DNA of 64,000 bases, taken from the NCBI GenBank assembly GCA_002842395.1, contig PHCV01000004.1, forward strand, positions 256,374-320,373, written 5' to 3'. Under the pieces are notes generated by a model, which did not search any database, had not been told where the DNA came from, and saw only the letters and a list, made by a program, of their open reading frames with translations. A program made the translations under genes and the position numbers. Position 1 is the stretch's first letter. Every line of letters begins with the position of its first letter. This document shows positions 48,937 to 58,161 of the stretch, one piece after another. Source of the DNA: Betaproteobacteria bacterium HGW-Betaproteobacteria-11 (GTDB lineage: Bacteria > Pseudomonadota > Gammaproteobacteria > Burkholderiales > Rhodocyclaceae).

Positions 48937-51831
48937 ATGAACACGACGCCAGAACACCTCGAAGCCGCCACCAGCGACGAATACGATGGCCAGATGGGCC
49001 TGCCCCTGCCCCAGGAAATCTCGGGCGAGGTGCTGCTCGAAAAATATGCCAAGGGCAATGAACGCAACGTGCATGAGGTGCGCGGCCGCGTCGCCCGCGC
49101 GCTGGCCGCGGTCGAAGCCGAAGACAAACGCGCTTGCTGGGAAACCCGTTTCCTCGAAGCCCAGGAAAACGGTTTCGTGCCGGCCGGGCGCATCAATTCC
49201 GCCGCCGGCACCGATCTGTGCGCCACGCTGATCAACTGCTTCGTGCAGCCGGTCGGCGACTCGATCTCCGAGACCGTCGATGGCCGTCCCGGCATCTATA
49301 CGGCACTGTTGCAGGCGGCCGAAACCATGCGCCGCGGCGGTGGCGTCGGCTACGACTTTTCCTCCATCCGTCCGGTCGGCGCCCACGTGAAAGGCACCCA
49401 GTCGCGTGCTTCCGGACCGGTGTCCTACATGCGCGTCTTCGACCGCTCCTGCGAAACCGTCGAATCGGCCGGTTCCCGCCGTGGCGCCCAGATGGGCGTG
49501 ATGCGCTGCGATCACCCGGATATCGAGGATTTCATCCACGCCAAGGACAAGGGCGATCTGACCAACTTCAATATTTCCGTTGGTGTCACCGATGCCTTCA
49601 TGCAGGCAGTGGAAAACGATGGCGAGGTCGAGCTTGCCCACCGCGCCCCGCCCGCCGCCGATATCAAGGCTGCCGGCGCCTATCAACGCGAGGATGGCCA
49701 ATGGGTGTATCGCAAGGTGCGCGCCCGCGAGTTGTGGGAGCAGATCATGCGCTCGACCTATGACCATGCCGAGCCGGGCATCCTTTTCCTCGACCGGATG
49801 AACAAGGACAACAACCTCAATTATTGCGAAACCATCGAAGCCACCAACCCCTGCGCGGAACAGCCGCTGCCCCCGTATGGCTGCTGTTGTCTGGGCTCGA
49901 TCAACCTCACGCTGTTCGTGCGCGAGGCTTTCTCCGGGCACGCCCGCTTCGATTACGAGACCTTCGGCCAGGTCGTCGATGTCTCCGTGCGCATGCTCGA
50001 CAATGTGCTCGAAGCCACCCACTGGCCGCTGCCGCAGCAATTGCAAGAAGCCCAGTCAAAACGCCGCGTCGGCCTCGGCTTCACCGGTCTGGGTGATGCG
50101 CTGATCATGTTGCAGAAGCGCTATGACACACAGGAAGCCCAGGATCTGGCCACCGAAATCTCCGCCTTCATGCGCGACCGCGCCTATCTGGCCTCGGTCG
50201 AACTGGCCAGGGAACGCGGCGCCTTCCCGTTGTTCAACCGCGACCTGTATCTTTCCGGCGGCAACTTCGCCTCCCGACTGCCGCAGGAGATCAAGGAGCA
50301 GATCAGGAAGCACGGCATCCGCAACTCGCATCTGCTCTCCATCGCCCCCACCGGCACGATCAGCCTGGCCTTCGCCGACAACGCCAGCAACGGCATCGAG
50401 CCCCCCTTCTCGTGGACCTACACGCGCAAGAAACGCATGGCCGATGGCACCCACAAGGAATACGCGGTCGAGGATTACGCCTGGCGGCTTTACAAGCACC
50501 AGGGCGGCGACGTGGCGAAACTGCCCGCCTACTTCGTCACCGCGCTGGAAATCTCGGCCCAGGCGCACGAGCAAATGGTCGCCGCCGTTGCACCCTACGT
50601 CGACACCTCGATCTCGAAGACGGTCAATGTGCCGGCCGACTATCCCTACGCCGAGTTCGAGGATCTCTACATGGTGGCCTGGAAATCCGGTCTGAAAGGG
50701 CTCGCCACCTACCGCCCCAACTCGGTGCTGGGCAGCGTGCTCTCGGTCGAACCGGCGGCCACGGCCAACGCCCAGAAGCAGCCACAGGACGTTACCCTCG
50801 ATTCAGCCAACCGGCGCCTGTCGATCGGCGCCTTGCCGGCGCCGGTGCTGGCCAGCCTGCGCTGGCCGAGCCGGCCGCATCTGGCCGATGGCAACACCGC
50901 CTGGACCTACATGATCGAGGCGCCACAAGGCGAGTTCGCCCTCTTCGTCGGCCAGATCGAAAACGACATGGGCCGCCCGATGCCCTTCGAAGTCTGGGTC
51001 AATGGCACCGACCAGCCGCGCGGCATCGGCGCGGTGGCCAAGACCCTGTCGATGGACATGCGGGCCAACGACAAGGCCTGGCTCAGGCTCAAGCTCGATG
51101 CCCTGGCCCGCGCCCAGGACGAGGACTCCTTCGAACTGCCCTTCCCGCCCAATGGCGAGAAGAAGCTCGTTCCCGGCGTCGTCTCGGCGCTGGCGCAGGT
51201 GGTGCGTTACCGTTGCGAGAAGCTTGGTGCCCTTGATGGCGAAGGCCCGACGCCGGTGATCGACTGCATGTTCAGCCGCGACGAGCCGAAGACCGGCACC
51301 GACGGCACGCTGTCGTGGACGGTCGATGTCGCCAACCCGGCCTCGGGTGAAGAGTTCGTCCTCGGCCTCAAGGAAATCACCCTGCCCGACGGCGTCACCC
51401 GGCCCTACTCGGTCTGGCTCTCCGGCCACTACCCGCGCGCCTTGGATGGCCTCACCCGCCTGCTCTCGCTCGACATGCGGGTGGTCGATCCGGCCTGGAT
51501 CGGCATGAAGCTGCGCAAGCTGACCAACTATGCCGAACCGCTGGGCGATTTCATGGCCCGCGTCCCCGGCTCGAACCGCCAGCAGAGCTGGCCTTCGACC
51601 GTCGCCTACATCGCCCGCCTGATCATGCACCGCTATACCATGCTCGGCATCCTCGACGAGAACGGCTATCCGACCCGCGAGATGGGCATCCTCGAAACGC
51701 CCGGAGAAAAGAGTGGTGGCGTGAAAGTCATGCAGGGTGCGCTGTGCGGCGAATGCGGCAACTACACGGTGATCCGCAAGGACGGCTGCGACTTCTGCTC
51801 CGCCTGCGGCGCCGTGGGCAGCTGCGGCTGA
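48937..51831 (+). CDS. nrdJ: Adenosylcobalamin-dependent (class II) ribonucleotide reductase
   Basis: Reduces ribonucleotides to deoxyribonucleotides with B12, independent of oxygen. The start at 48937 follows GGGAGA; an upstream ATG at 48910 lacks such a site. 964 residues. Catalytic part about 1-600: [51 protein letters not shown] and [15 protein letters not shown]. About 600-890 holds two similar TSCPD-like blocks ([17 protein letters not shown] and [16 protein letters not shown]). The C terminus has Cys pairs CGECGNY and [14 protein letters not shown], expected to shuttle electrons to the active site. No nrdA/nrdB is in the window and no cobalamin riboswitch is visible upstream. Confidence 0.95.
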   Translation: MNTTPEHLEAATSDEYDGQMGLPLPQEISGEVLLEKYAKGNERNVHEVRGRVARALAAVEAEDKRACWETRFLEAQENGFVPAGRINSAAGTDLCATLINCFVQPVGDSISETVDGRPGIYTALLQAAETMRRGGGVGYDFSSIRPVGAHVKGTQSRASGPVSYMRVFDRSCETVESAGSRRGAQMGVMRCDHPDIEDFIHAKDKGDLTNFNISVGVTDAFMQAVENDGEVELAHRAPPAADIKAAGAYQREDGQWVYRKVRARELWEQIMRSTYDHAEPGILFLDRMNKDNNLNYCETIEATNPCAEQPLPPYGCCCLGSINLTLFVREAFSGHARFDYETFGQVVDVSVRMLDNVLEATHWPLPQQLQEAQSKRRVGLGFTGLGDALIMLQKRYDTQEAQDLATEISAFMRDRAYLASVELARERGAFPLFNRDLYLSGGNFASRLPQEIKEQIRKHGIRNSHLLSIAPTGTISLAFADNASNGIEPPFSWTYTRKKRMADGTHKEYAVEDYAWRLYKHQGGDVAKLPAYFVTALEISAQAHEQMVAAVAPYVDTSISKTVNVPADYPYAEFEDLYMVAWKSGLKGLATYRPNSVLGSVLSVEPAATANAQKQPQDVTLDSANRRLSIGALPAPVLASLRWPSRPHLADGNTAWTYMIEAPQGEFALFVGQIENDMGRPMPFEVWVNGTDQPRGIGAVAKTLSMDMRANDKAWLRLKLDALARAQDEDSFELPFPPNGEKKLVPGVVSALAQVVRYRCEKLGALDGEGPTPVIDCMFSRDEPKTGTDGTLSWTVDVANPASGEEFVLGLKEITLPDGVTRPYSVWLSGHYPRALDGLTRLLSLDMRVVDPAWIGMKLRKLTNYAEPLGDFMARVPGSNRQQSWPSTVAYIARLIMHRYTMLGILDENGYPTREMGILETPGEKSGGVKVMQGALCGECGNYTVIRKDGCDFCSACGAVGSCG

Positions 51832-51851
51832 TTTCGCGATAGCCTTCCTCT

Positions 51852-51904
51852 GCCGTCCCACCCCGTTCGCCAAAAAATCGGCGCTGGTGGGACGGCGGTT
51901 CTTT
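51852..51904 (+). terminator. Terminator-like hairpin after nrdJ, containing a repeat copy
   Basis: GCCGTCCCACC (51852-51862) pairs perfectly with GGTGGGACGGC (51886-51896), 11 bp, loop of 23, followed by GGTTCTTTTG. The downstream arm is the left arm of a dispersed-repeat copy. Confidence 0.65.
51872..51897 (-). repeat. Dispersed 25-bp repeat, copy 12 (nrdJ terminator)
   Basis: AAAAAATCGGCGCT then GGTGGGACGGCG; one core mismatch. It supplies half of the hairpin stem after nrdJ. Confidence 0.8.
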
Positions 51905-51909
51905 TGTTC

Positions 51910-53094
51910 ATGGCACTCCAACGCACATTCCACCAGGGTACGGACTTCCGCCGCGCGCTGTCGATCGCCGAGCTGCGCCTGATCGCCCGCCGACGGGTGC
52001 CGCACTTCGCCTTCGAATATGTCGATAGCGGCGCGCAGGACGAGATCACCCTGCGCCGCAACCGAAGCGCCTTCGAGGCCATCGGCTTCATCCCGCCGAC
52101 CCTGTGCGACACCAGCGCGCGCCAGCAGCGCACGCGCCTGTTCGGCGCGGAACTATCGAGCCCCCTGGTGGTTGCGCCGACGGCGCTGAACGGCCTGCTC
52201 CACCGCCAGGGCGACCTGGCCCTGGCCCGCGCCGCCAAGGCTGCCGGCATCCCCTTTACCCTCGCCACCTTGTCCACCGTCACGCTCGAACGCGTCGCCC
52301 GCGAAGTCGGCGGGCGCTTGTGGATGCAGCTCTACCTGATGCAGGATCGCCGCGTGGCGCGGGAGATCATCGCCCGTGCCGAGGCCGCCGGATTCGAGGC
52401 GCTGGTCCTCACCTCCGATGCCAATGTCTTCGGCCAGCGCGAATGGGATCGGCGCAACTACCGCGCGCCGGGGCAACTGAATCTGCGCAACCTGCTCGAT
52501 GTCGCGCGGCACCCGGGCTGGCTATGGCAAATCCTCTGGCCACACGGCATCCCGCGGTTCGCCAACGTTGCCAGCGCCCTGCCGCCGGAAGCCCGCAGCG
52601 CACGCGCCGGCGTCGCCCACCTGCCGCGCCTGATGCTGCCCGACATCTCCTGGCAGGATCTCGCCTGGGTCCGCGAAGCCTGGCCACGCACCCTGATCCT
52701 CAAGGGCGTACTCACCGTCGCCGACGCCGAACGCGCCGCCCGCCACGGCTGCGACGGCATCGTTCTCACCAATCATGGTGGCCGCCAGCTCGATGGCACG
52801 ATCGCCCCGCTCGAGGTTCTGCCCGAGATCGCCGAGGCCGTGGGCAAACAACTCACCCTGCTCATCGACAGCGGCTTCCGCCGCGGCACCGACGTGGTCA
52901 AGGCGCTCGCCCTCGGCGCCGATGGCGTCATGCTCGGCGCCGCCACCCTGTATGGACTGGCCGCCGGCGGCGAAGCGGGCGTGACGCATGCACTGGACAT
53001 TCTGCGCGGCGAAATCGACCGCACGCTCGGCCAGCTCGGCTGCAATTCGATCGCCGAACTCGGCCCGCATCTGCTCAAGAACTCATCGCGCTGA
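51910..53094 (+). CDS. FMN-dependent alpha-hydroxy acid dehydrogenase (lactate/mandelate type)
   Basis: Oxidises a 2-hydroxy acid with FMN, probably feeding electrons to the respiratory chain. 394 residues from the ATG at 51910. Seen: FEYVDSGAQDEITLRRN (FMN side), VVAPTALNGLLHRQGDLALARAAK, LWMQLYLMQDR, LILKGVLTVADAE (conserved Lys) and the active-site block GIVLTNHGGRQLDGTIAPLE with His and Arg, then LIDSGFRRGTDVVKALALGAD. Lactate is the common substrate in this subgroup, but mandelate or others are possible, so I give no symbol. Confidence 0.92.
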   Translation: MALQRTFHQGTDFRRALSIAELRLIARRRVPHFAFEYVDSGAQDEITLRRNRSAFEAIGFIPPTLCDTSARQQRTRLFGAELSSPLVVAPTALNGLLHRQGDLALARAAKAAGIPFTLATLSTVTLERVAREVGGRLWMQLYLMQDRRVAREIIARAEAAGFEALVLTSDANVFGQREWDRRNYRAPGQLNLRNLLDVARHPGWLWQILWPHGIPRFANVASALPPEARSARAGVAHLPRLMLPDISWQDLAWVREAWPRTLILKGVLTVADAERAARHGCDGIVLTNHGGRQLDGTIAPLEVLPEIAEAVGKQLTLLIDSGFRRGTDVVKALALGADGVMLGAATLYGLAAGGEAGVTHALDILRGEIDRTLGQLGCNSIAELGPHLLKNSSR

Positions 53095-53096
53095 CG

Positions 53097-53141
53097 ACGC
53101 TCGCCGTCTCGCCATCCGCTACGGCGAGGAGAGCGTTTTTT
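53097..53141 (+). terminator. Terminator of the hydroxy acid dehydrogenase gene
   Basis: ACGCTC pairs with GAGCGT directly before TTTTTT; alternatively CTCGCCGT (53100-53107) pairs with ACGGCGAG (53121-53128). It begins 3 bp after the stop. Its loop includes CTCGCCGTCTCGCCA, which equals the left half of the dispersed repeat. Confidence 0.75.
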
Positions 53142-53169
53142 GCTCGACCGCCTTGTAGCGCAGTTGCTT

Positions 53170-53187
53170 CACCAGCGCCGACTTTTC
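53170..53187 (+). repeat. Dispersed 25-bp repeat, copy 13 (abutting GIY-YIG stop)
   Basis: Core AGCGCCGACTTTT exact, left arm lost. On the minus strand it overlaps the stop of the GIY-YIG gene (TGAAAAG), as copy 9 does at the EAL gene. Confidence 0.75.
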
Positions 53188-53446
53188 AGGCGTCCGCGCG
53201 GGCCAGACTTGCGGCATACGCCCGCTTGGCCTGGGGCGTGAGCTGCTTGAGCCGCCACTCGGCGCGCAAGGCCGCGCCACGGTCGGGCCAGGACTCGCTG
53301 GCCAGCACGCGCAGCGGTGGATGCGAACGGGTATAGCGCGCGCCCTTGCCCTGCTGGTGAGCGATAAAACGCTTCTCGACATCGCGGGCGATGCCGGTAT
53401 AAATACTGCCGTCAGTACATTCGAGCAGATAGACGAACCAGCTCAT
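53186..53446 (-). CDS. GIY-YIG domain protein (UPF0213 type)
   Basis: Small single-domain member of the GIY-YIG nuclease superfamily; biological role unknown. 86 residues. The motif is read as WFVYLLECTDGSIYTGIARDVEKR (VYLLEC and IYTGIA stand for GIY and YIG), with GKGARYTRSHPPLRVL and the late Glu in AEWRLKQLTPQAKRA. The stop codon overlaps a copy of the dispersed repeat. It is followed by the lldD-type gene in convergent orientation. Confidence 0.9.
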   Translation of the reverse strand: MSWFVYLLECTDGSIYTGIARDVEKRFIAHQQGKGARYTRSHPPLRVLASESWPDRGAALRAEWRLKQLTPQAKRAYAASLARADA

Positions 53447-53459
53447 ATCCCATTCGGAT

Positions 53460-53894
53460 TCAGGTCAGCAGCGGGTGCAGCCAGACAAACAGCGCCTGCC
53501 CCTGCGACTCGGCAAGCTGGGCGAGATCGGCCAGCTCGATGAGCATTTCCATGACTTCTTCCTCCGGCCAGCCCTCCAGCTCGAAATCTTCGGTAGCCAC
53601 AAGTTCCGCGGCAAACCGCGCGAGAGCCTCTTCGTCGAGCGACGCCAGCTTTGCCATGGCCTCATCGGCCAGGCGCAGCACCACCACGCCTTCGCCACCG
53701 ACATAGACCGGCTCGTAGAAACTTGCCGCAAGATCGAAATCGTCGCCGGTCAGCAGGCAATGCATGACCGCGATCTTTGCGGTGTCGATGCCGCGTCGCT
53801 CGACGCCGCTCCATTCATCCAGCGGCCGCAACGACTCGCCGATGGCATCGGATTCATCATCTTCGGCGGCAACGATCTGGGTCAATACGCTCAT
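53460..53894 (-). CDS. Unknown acidic protein
   Basis: 144 residues, strongly acidic (runs such as EDDESDAIGESL and GWPEEEVMEM), no signal peptide or membrane segment, no cysteine pair. I do not recognise a family. AAGGAGA lies 9 nt before the ATG, a good ribosome site, and codon use resembles the neighbours, so it is probably real. It sits between the GIY-YIG gene (13 bp) and uup (30 bp), all on one strand, and may be co-transcribed with them. Confidence 0.7.
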   Translation of the reverse strand: MSVLTQIVAAEDDESDAIGESLRPLDEWSGVERRGIDTAKIAVMHCLLTGDDFDLAASFYEPVYVGGEGVVVLRLADEAMAKLASLDEEALARFAAELVATEDFELEGWPEEEVMEMLIELADLAQLAESQGQALFVWLHPLLT

Positions 53895-53924
53895 CGGCTG
53901 TTTCTCCTTGCGGACGTTGCAGGC

Positions 53925-55832
53925 TCAGGCCGCCAGCGACTCCAGGGCTTCCCAGCGCAGCAGCGCGGCATCGATGTCGCCATCGATTTCGGCCAGGCGC
54001 GCCTGTGCCTGGCGTTGGGTTTCCAGTGGCTGGCGGTAGAACTCGGGAGCGGCCAGCCGCTGTTGCAGCTGGGTCTGCTCGGCTTCCAGCGTGGCCAGAC
54101 GTACGGGCAACTGTTCCAGTTCACGCTGCTCCTTGAAACCGAGCTTTCTGCGGCCGGGCGGGTTCGCTGCGCTCCCCGCTGCCGCGGGAATTTTCTTCCC
54201 GGCTTTCGCCGCTTCGCGCAGCGCGGCCGCGGGCATGGCCGCCGTCCGCTGCTGCAACCAGTCGCTATAGCCGCCGACATACTCCTTCCACTTGCCATCG
54301 CCTTCGCTGGCGATGGTCTGGGTCACCACGTTGTCGAGAAAGGCACGGTCGTGACTGACCAGGAATACCGTTCCGGCATAATCCTGCAAGAGCGCCTCGA
54401 GCAGTTCCAGGGTTTCGATGTCAAGGTCGTTGGTCGGCTCGTCGAGCACCAGGACATTGGCCGGCCGGGCGAACAGGCGCGCCAGCAAGAGGCGGTTCTT
54501 CTCGCCGCCGGAAAGCGATTTCACCTTGGATCGGGCGCGCGCCGGAGCGAACAGAAAATCCTCCAGATAGCCGATGACATGTTTCTTGATGCCCCCGATC
54601 TCGACGTAATCGGAGCCCGGACTGATGACATCGGCAAGCGTCGCCTCGGCATCGAGCTGGCTGCGAAACTGGTCGAAGTAGGCTACCTCGACGCGACTGC
54701 CGAGACGCACCGTACCGCTGTCCGCCGCGATCTGGCCAAGAATCAGGCGCAACAGCGTGGTCTTGCCCGCGCCATTGGGGCCGATCAGGCCAATCTTGTC
54801 GCCGCGCTGGAGACGACAGGAAAAATCCCTCACCACGCAACGCTCGCCAAAACATTTGCCGACCTGTTCCAGTTCGGCCACCAGCTTGCCCGAAGCCTCG
54901 CCGCGCGCCAGTTGAAAATCGACCCGCCCCAACTGTTCCCGTCGCGCGGCACGTTCGCTACGCAGATGTTCCAGCCGATTGATGCGGCCGACGCTGCGGG
55001 TGCGCCGCGCCTCGACGCCCTTGCGAATCCAGATTTCTTCCTGCGCCAGCAGCTTGTCGGCGCGCGCATTGGCCAGCGCCTCCTCGTGCAACAGCATCTC
55101 CTTGCGTTCCTGATAAGCCGCGAAACGGCCGGGAAAGCTGGTCAGCTTGCCGCGATCGAGTTCGATGATGCGCGTCGCCACGCCATCGAGGAAGGCGCGG
55201 TCATGGGTAATCAGCATGACCGCCCCGGGATAGCCTTTGAGCAGTTCCTCCAGCCACAGAATGCCATCGACATCGAGATGATTGGTCGGCTCGTCGAGCA
55301 GCAGCAATTCGGGCTCCATCACCAGCGCCCGGGCCAGGGCGACGCGCTTCTTGCCGCCGCCGGAGAGCGCGGCGACCGGTGCATCGCCATCGAGTCCGAG
55401 TCGCGATACCGCCTGCTCGATCCGCGAATTCAGTCGCCAGCCATCGGCTGCTTCGAGCGCCGCCTGCAAGGTCTGCAACTGCTCCAGCGCCGCCGTGTCG
55501 CCAGCGCCGACTTTTTGCGTCGCCGCGTGATACTCGGACAAGACCCGGGCCACCGTCCCGAGGCCGGCCGCTACCGCGGCAAAGACGTTGTCATCAGCGG
55601 AAAACTCCGGCTCCTGCGGCACATAAGCGATGCGCAAACCCGGTTGCCGCCAGAGCAGTCCGTCGTCCAGCGACGACAGCCCGGCCAGCGCCTGCAGCAA
55701 GCTGGATTTGCCACTACCGTTGCGGCCGATCAGGCCGACACATTCACCGGCATCGATCTGCAATGCCGCGTGATCGAGCAGGGCGACGTGGCCGAAGGCG
55801 AGACAGGCACGATCGAGGGTAAGCAGGGGCAC
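53925..55832 (-). CDS. uup: ABC-F ATPase of the Uup type
   Basis: Soluble double ABC protein; Uup relatives affect transposon excision and ribosome function. 635 residues. First ABC: GLIGRNGSGKSSLLQALAG (Walker A), LSGGGKKRVALARAL and LLLLDEPTNHLDVDG. Second: GLIGPNGAGKTTLLRLILG, LSGGEKNRLLLARLF and VLVLDEPTNDLDIET. A linker with basic RINRLEHLRSERAARRE lies between, and the C terminus (about 550-635) is the coiled-coil domain typical of Uup. A repeat copy encodes QKVGAGDTAALE in a variable loop of the first ABC domain. It is divergent from tRNA-Arg. Confidence 0.92.
   Translation of the reverse strand: MPLLTLDRACLAFGHVALLDHAALQIDAGECVGLIGRNGSGKSSLLQALAGLSSLDDGLLWRQPGLRIAYVPQEPEFSADDNVFAAVAAGLGTVARVLSEYHAATQKVGAGDTAALEQLQTLQAALEAADGWRLNSRIEQAVSRLGLDGDAPVAALSGGGKKRVALARALVMEPELLLLDEPTNHLDVDGILWLEELLKGYPGAVMLITHDRAFLDGVATRIIELDRGKLTSFPGRFAAYQERKEMLLHEEALANARADKLLAQEEIWIRKGVEARRTRSVGRINRLEHLRSERAARREQLGRVDFQLARGEASGKLVAELEQVGKCFGERCVVRDFSCRLQRGDKIGLIGPNGAGKTTLLRLILGQIAADSGTVRLGSRVEVAYFDQFRSQLDAEATLADVISPGSDYVEIGGIKKHVIGYLEDFLFAPARARSKVKSLSGGEKNRLLLARLFARPANVLVLDEPTNDLDIETLELLEALLQDYAGTVFLVSHDRAFLDNVVTQTIASEGDGKWKEYVGGYSDWLQQRTAAMPAAALREAAKAGKKIPAAAGSAANPPGRRKLGFKEQRELEQLPVRLATLEAEQTQLQQRLAAPEFYRQPLETQRQAQARLAEIDGDIDAALLRWEALESLAA
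55491..55516 (+). repeat. Dispersed 25-bp repeat, copy 14 (inside uup)
   Basis: CGCCGTGTCGCC then AGCGCCGACTTTTT; core exact, one arm mismatch. Encodes KVGAGDTA. Confidence 0.9.
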
Positions 55833-55898
55833 GGGGAGTAAATAAGGAAGAACAAGGGACAGCAGGATTATAGGCGAGCGGTTAGAATTCGCACCCCA

Positions 55899-55974
55899 GC
55901 CCGCGTAGCTCAGTGGATAGAGCGACCGCCTCCTAAGCGGTAGGTCACAGGTTCGATTCCCGTCGTGGGCACCA
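55899..55974 (+). tRNA. tRNA-Arg (CCT)
   Basis: GCCCGCGTAGCTCAGTGGAT begins the acceptor and D arm; anticodon loop CTCCTAA gives CCT, reading AGG. T arm ACAGGTTCGATTCCCGT and acceptor CGTGGGC follow, with CCA encoded. 76 nt. A run of seven T occurs just after the gene and may end transcription. Confidence 0.97.
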
Positions 55975-56281
55975 GTCGTTTTTTTCCGCTGCCGTGTTGT
56001 CAGTCATTTTCGATTGCGCCAACATGTGCCGATCTCGAGCGTGGCAACTTTGACTTGGCGGCCCAGGGCTCGGATGCTGGTGTAGTGCTTGCGAATTGTC
56101 GAAACCGTCAAAACACCTCGGCGTCATTCCCGCGGAAGCGGGAATCCAGTACGTTCCCGAATCCTCGCTTCGCCCGCCGCGAAGCGGAGCCCCGGGTGTG
56201 TCGAGACCGCGGGGACGACGATGGATTGACCGCCCCGGTACTGAAATTTACCAGGCGCCACGCTAGAGAGCGGACCTCCCA
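55975..56281. other. tRNA-Arg to sspB intergenic region
   Basis: 307 bp with no credible gene. It contains the T run after the tRNA and copy B of the bipartite hairpin repeat; the remainder shows nothing recognisable. Confidence 0.6.
56121..56196. repeat. Bipartite hairpin repeat, copy B
   Basis: ATTCCCGC, loop ggaa, GCGGGAAT (56126-56145), then CGCTTCG and CGAAGCG. Relative to copy A at 10391 the stem has a matched T-A for G-C exchange, so pairing is kept. No target duplication was identified. Confidence 0.75.
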
Positions 56282-56749
56282 CTACTTGACGCGAGTCAGC
56301 GCCGGACGGTCACCAGGAGGTTTGTGGCTTGGGCGTTCAGAAGTCGGCTCTGGTGCGACGGCGTTTTCCGTACTCGCCTGCTCGGTTGCTCCAGTGTGCG
56401 AAGCCGTTGCAGCTTCGACAACCTCGAACGCCATGCCTTCGCCATTCTCACGCGCGTAGATCGCTGCAACCCGCGCCAGGGGGATCAGCAACGGGAATAT
56501 CTTGCCGCCGAAACGGCCCTGAAAGGTGACCTCCTCGTTACCGAGCTGCAACTGGTTGGTAGCTTCGAGGCCCAGGTTGAGCACGATTTCACCATTCTTG
56601 ACGAACTCGCGCGGCACGCGTGTCGAAGCATCGACCGCCACCAAGAGATACGGCGTGAGCCCCTGATCGACGCACCACTCGTGAATGGCGCGTAGCAGAT
56701 AGGGCTTGAGCGACTGGCCGTGGGCCGGCATCGGCGGCGCAACCTGCAT
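56282..56749 (-). CDS. sspB: ClpXP specificity-enhancing factor SspB
   Basis: Adaptor that delivers ssrA-tagged proteins to ClpXP. The ATG at 56749 shares one base with the sspA stop; 155 residues. The folded domain runs about 8-115: SLKPYLLRAIHEWCVDQGLTPYLLV, REFVKNGEIVLNLG and FGGKIFPLLIPLARVAAIYARENGEGM. The tail is disordered, rich in Thr, Pro and Glu, and ends in a short basic stretch RPALTRVK that would be the ClpX-binding peptide. A degenerate repeat copy lies in the tail (AVAPEPTS). Confidence 0.93.
   Translation of the reverse strand: MQVAPPMPAHGQSLKPYLLRAIHEWCVDQGLTPYLLVAVDASTRVPREFVKNGEIVLNLGLEATNQLQLGNEEVTFQGRFGGKIFPLLIPLARVAAIYARENGEGMAFEVVEAATASHTGATEQASTENAVAPEPTSERPSHKPPGDRPALTRVK
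56339..56363 (-). repeat. Dispersed 25-bp repeat, copy 15 (inside sspB, degenerate)
   Basis: AGAAGTCGGCTCT then GGTGCGACGGCG; about three mismatches. Lies in the region coding the disordered tail, where drift is tolerated. Confidence 0.5.
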
Positions 56750-57345
56750 CAACGACGCATGACCTTTTCGGTCGGTGTCAGGGCATCGATGAAACCTTGC
56801 CGTGAGAAAATACGTTCCGCATATTTCATCAGGGGCGAAGCTGTATTCGGCAAAACGATGCCATAGTGGTCGAGACGCCATAACAGCGGCGCAATGGCGA
56901 CATCGAGCATGGAAAATTCGTCGGCCAGCAGATATTTCTGCTTGTTGAACATGCCCGAAAGCTCGGTCAGCCGGTCACGGATATGCAGACGTGACTTCTC
57001 GGCGGCCTTGGCGTTTTTTTCCAGCACATCGATATGACTAAACAGTTCCTGCTCCATCGTGAACAACAACTGGCGCGCCTTGGCCCGGGTCTGCGGATCC
57101 GGCGGCATCAGTTGCGGATGGGGAAAGCGCTCGTCGATGTATTCGTTGATGATGTTCGACTCGTAGAGCACCAGATCGCGATCGACCAGCACCGGGACGC
57201 GGTTGTACGGGTTGACGACAGCCATCTCTTCGGGCTTGTTGAACAGATCGACATCGATCACCTGAAAATCCATCTGCTTTTCATAAAGCACGATGCGGCA
57301 ACGATGGCTGAACGGGCAAGTAGTGCCTGAATACAGGTTCATCAT
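56749..57345 (-). CDS. sspA: Stringent starvation protein A (GST-like)
   Basis: RNA polymerase-associated protein with a glutathione S-transferase fold; in other proteobacteria it modulates transcription in starvation. I start it at MMNLYSGTTCPFSHRCRIVL (57345), matching family N termini, for 198 residues; the frame is open to 57423. The thioredoxin-like half has VDLFNKPEEMAVVNPYNRVPVLV and LYESNIINEYIDERFPHPQLMP; the helical half has FSMLDVAIAPLLWRLDHYG. Coupled to sspB and downstream of petC, the usual betaproteobacterial order. Confidence 0.94.
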   Translation of the reverse strand: MMNLYSGTTCPFSHRCRIVLYEKQMDFQVIDVDLFNKPEEMAVVNPYNRVPVLVDRDLVLYESNIINEYIDERFPHPQLMPPDPQTRAKARQLLFTMEQELFSHIDVLEKNAKAAEKSRLHIRDRLTELSGMFNKQKYLLADEFSMLDVAIAPLLWRLDHYGIVLPNTASPLMKYAERIFSRQGFIDALTPTEKVMRR

Positions 57346-57444
57346 GGCACTGGTGCCCCAGGAATAGTCGGCATCACGCACTACTTTGCGAACGGAAGGT
57401 GCATTCATTTCTCGGTGCCCCATGGTTGTCTTTCGGATATCAAG

Positions 57445-58161
57445 TTAATGGATGTCTTTCCAGTAGTTGCGCTTGAGCGCGTAGGAAAATACCAGCAAAA
57501 CCGCCAGGAAAGCCAGCACGATCCAGCCCAGATGCTTGCGCGAATTGGCCGCCGGTTCGCCCATGTATTGCAGAAAGCCGACCAGATCGGCCACCATGTC
57601 GTCGTACTCCTTGGGCGACATCTTGCCCGGCTTGACGAGTTTGAGCTGGTGATCCTCGCCCAGCACCTGATCGCCCTGAAATTCCCACAGCACATGCGGC
57701 ATGCCCACGTTCTGGAAAACCAAGTTGTTCCAGCCGGTGGGGCGTTCCTCGTCACGATAGAAGGTGCGCAGATAGGTATACAGCCAGTCGGCGCCCGAAC
57801 CGAATTCGGAGCCACGGGCACGGGCAATCACCGTCAGATCGGGAGGAGGAGCACCGAACCAGGCCTTGGCATCGGCACGTCGCATGGCGACGCGCATCGT
57901 CTCGCCTACCTTGTCCGCCGTGAACAACAGATTGTCCTTGATCTGCTGGTCGCTCAACCCAATGTCATGCAGGCGGTTGTAGCGCATGTAGGAGGCGGAA
58001 TGACAATTGAGACAATAATTGACAAAAATCTTGGCCCCGTTTTGTAGTGCCGCCTTGTCCTGCGAACGATCGGGAGCATGATCGAGATGGAGTTCCGGCC
58101 CGCTGGCCATGGCAAGCAGCGGAACCAGCAGGATTAAGGCAAGAAATCTCTTCATTTGCAT
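57445..58161 (-). CDS. petC: Cytochrome c1 of the bc1 complex
   Basis: Haem c subunit passing electrons from the Rieske protein to soluble cytochrome c in the periplasm. 238 residues. Signal peptide MKRFLALILLVPLLAMASG; haem site C50-L-N-C53-H54 in VNYCLNCHSASYMRYNRL; GMPHVLWEFQG gives the probable axial Met; C-terminal anchor IVLAFLAVLLVFSYALKRNYW. Overlaps petB by 10 nt. Confidence 0.96.
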   Translation of the reverse strand: MQMKRFLALILLVPLLAMASGPELHLDHAPDRSQDKAALQNGAKIFVNYCLNCHSASYMRYNRLHDIGLSDQQIKDNLLFTADKVGETMRVAMRRADAKAWFGAPPPDLTVIARARGSEFGSGADWLYTYLRTFYRDEERPTGWNNLVFQNVGMPHVLWEFQGDQVLGEDHQLKLVKPGKMSPKEYDDMVADLVGFLQYMGEPAANSRKHLGWIVLAFLAVLLVFSYALKRNYWKDIH

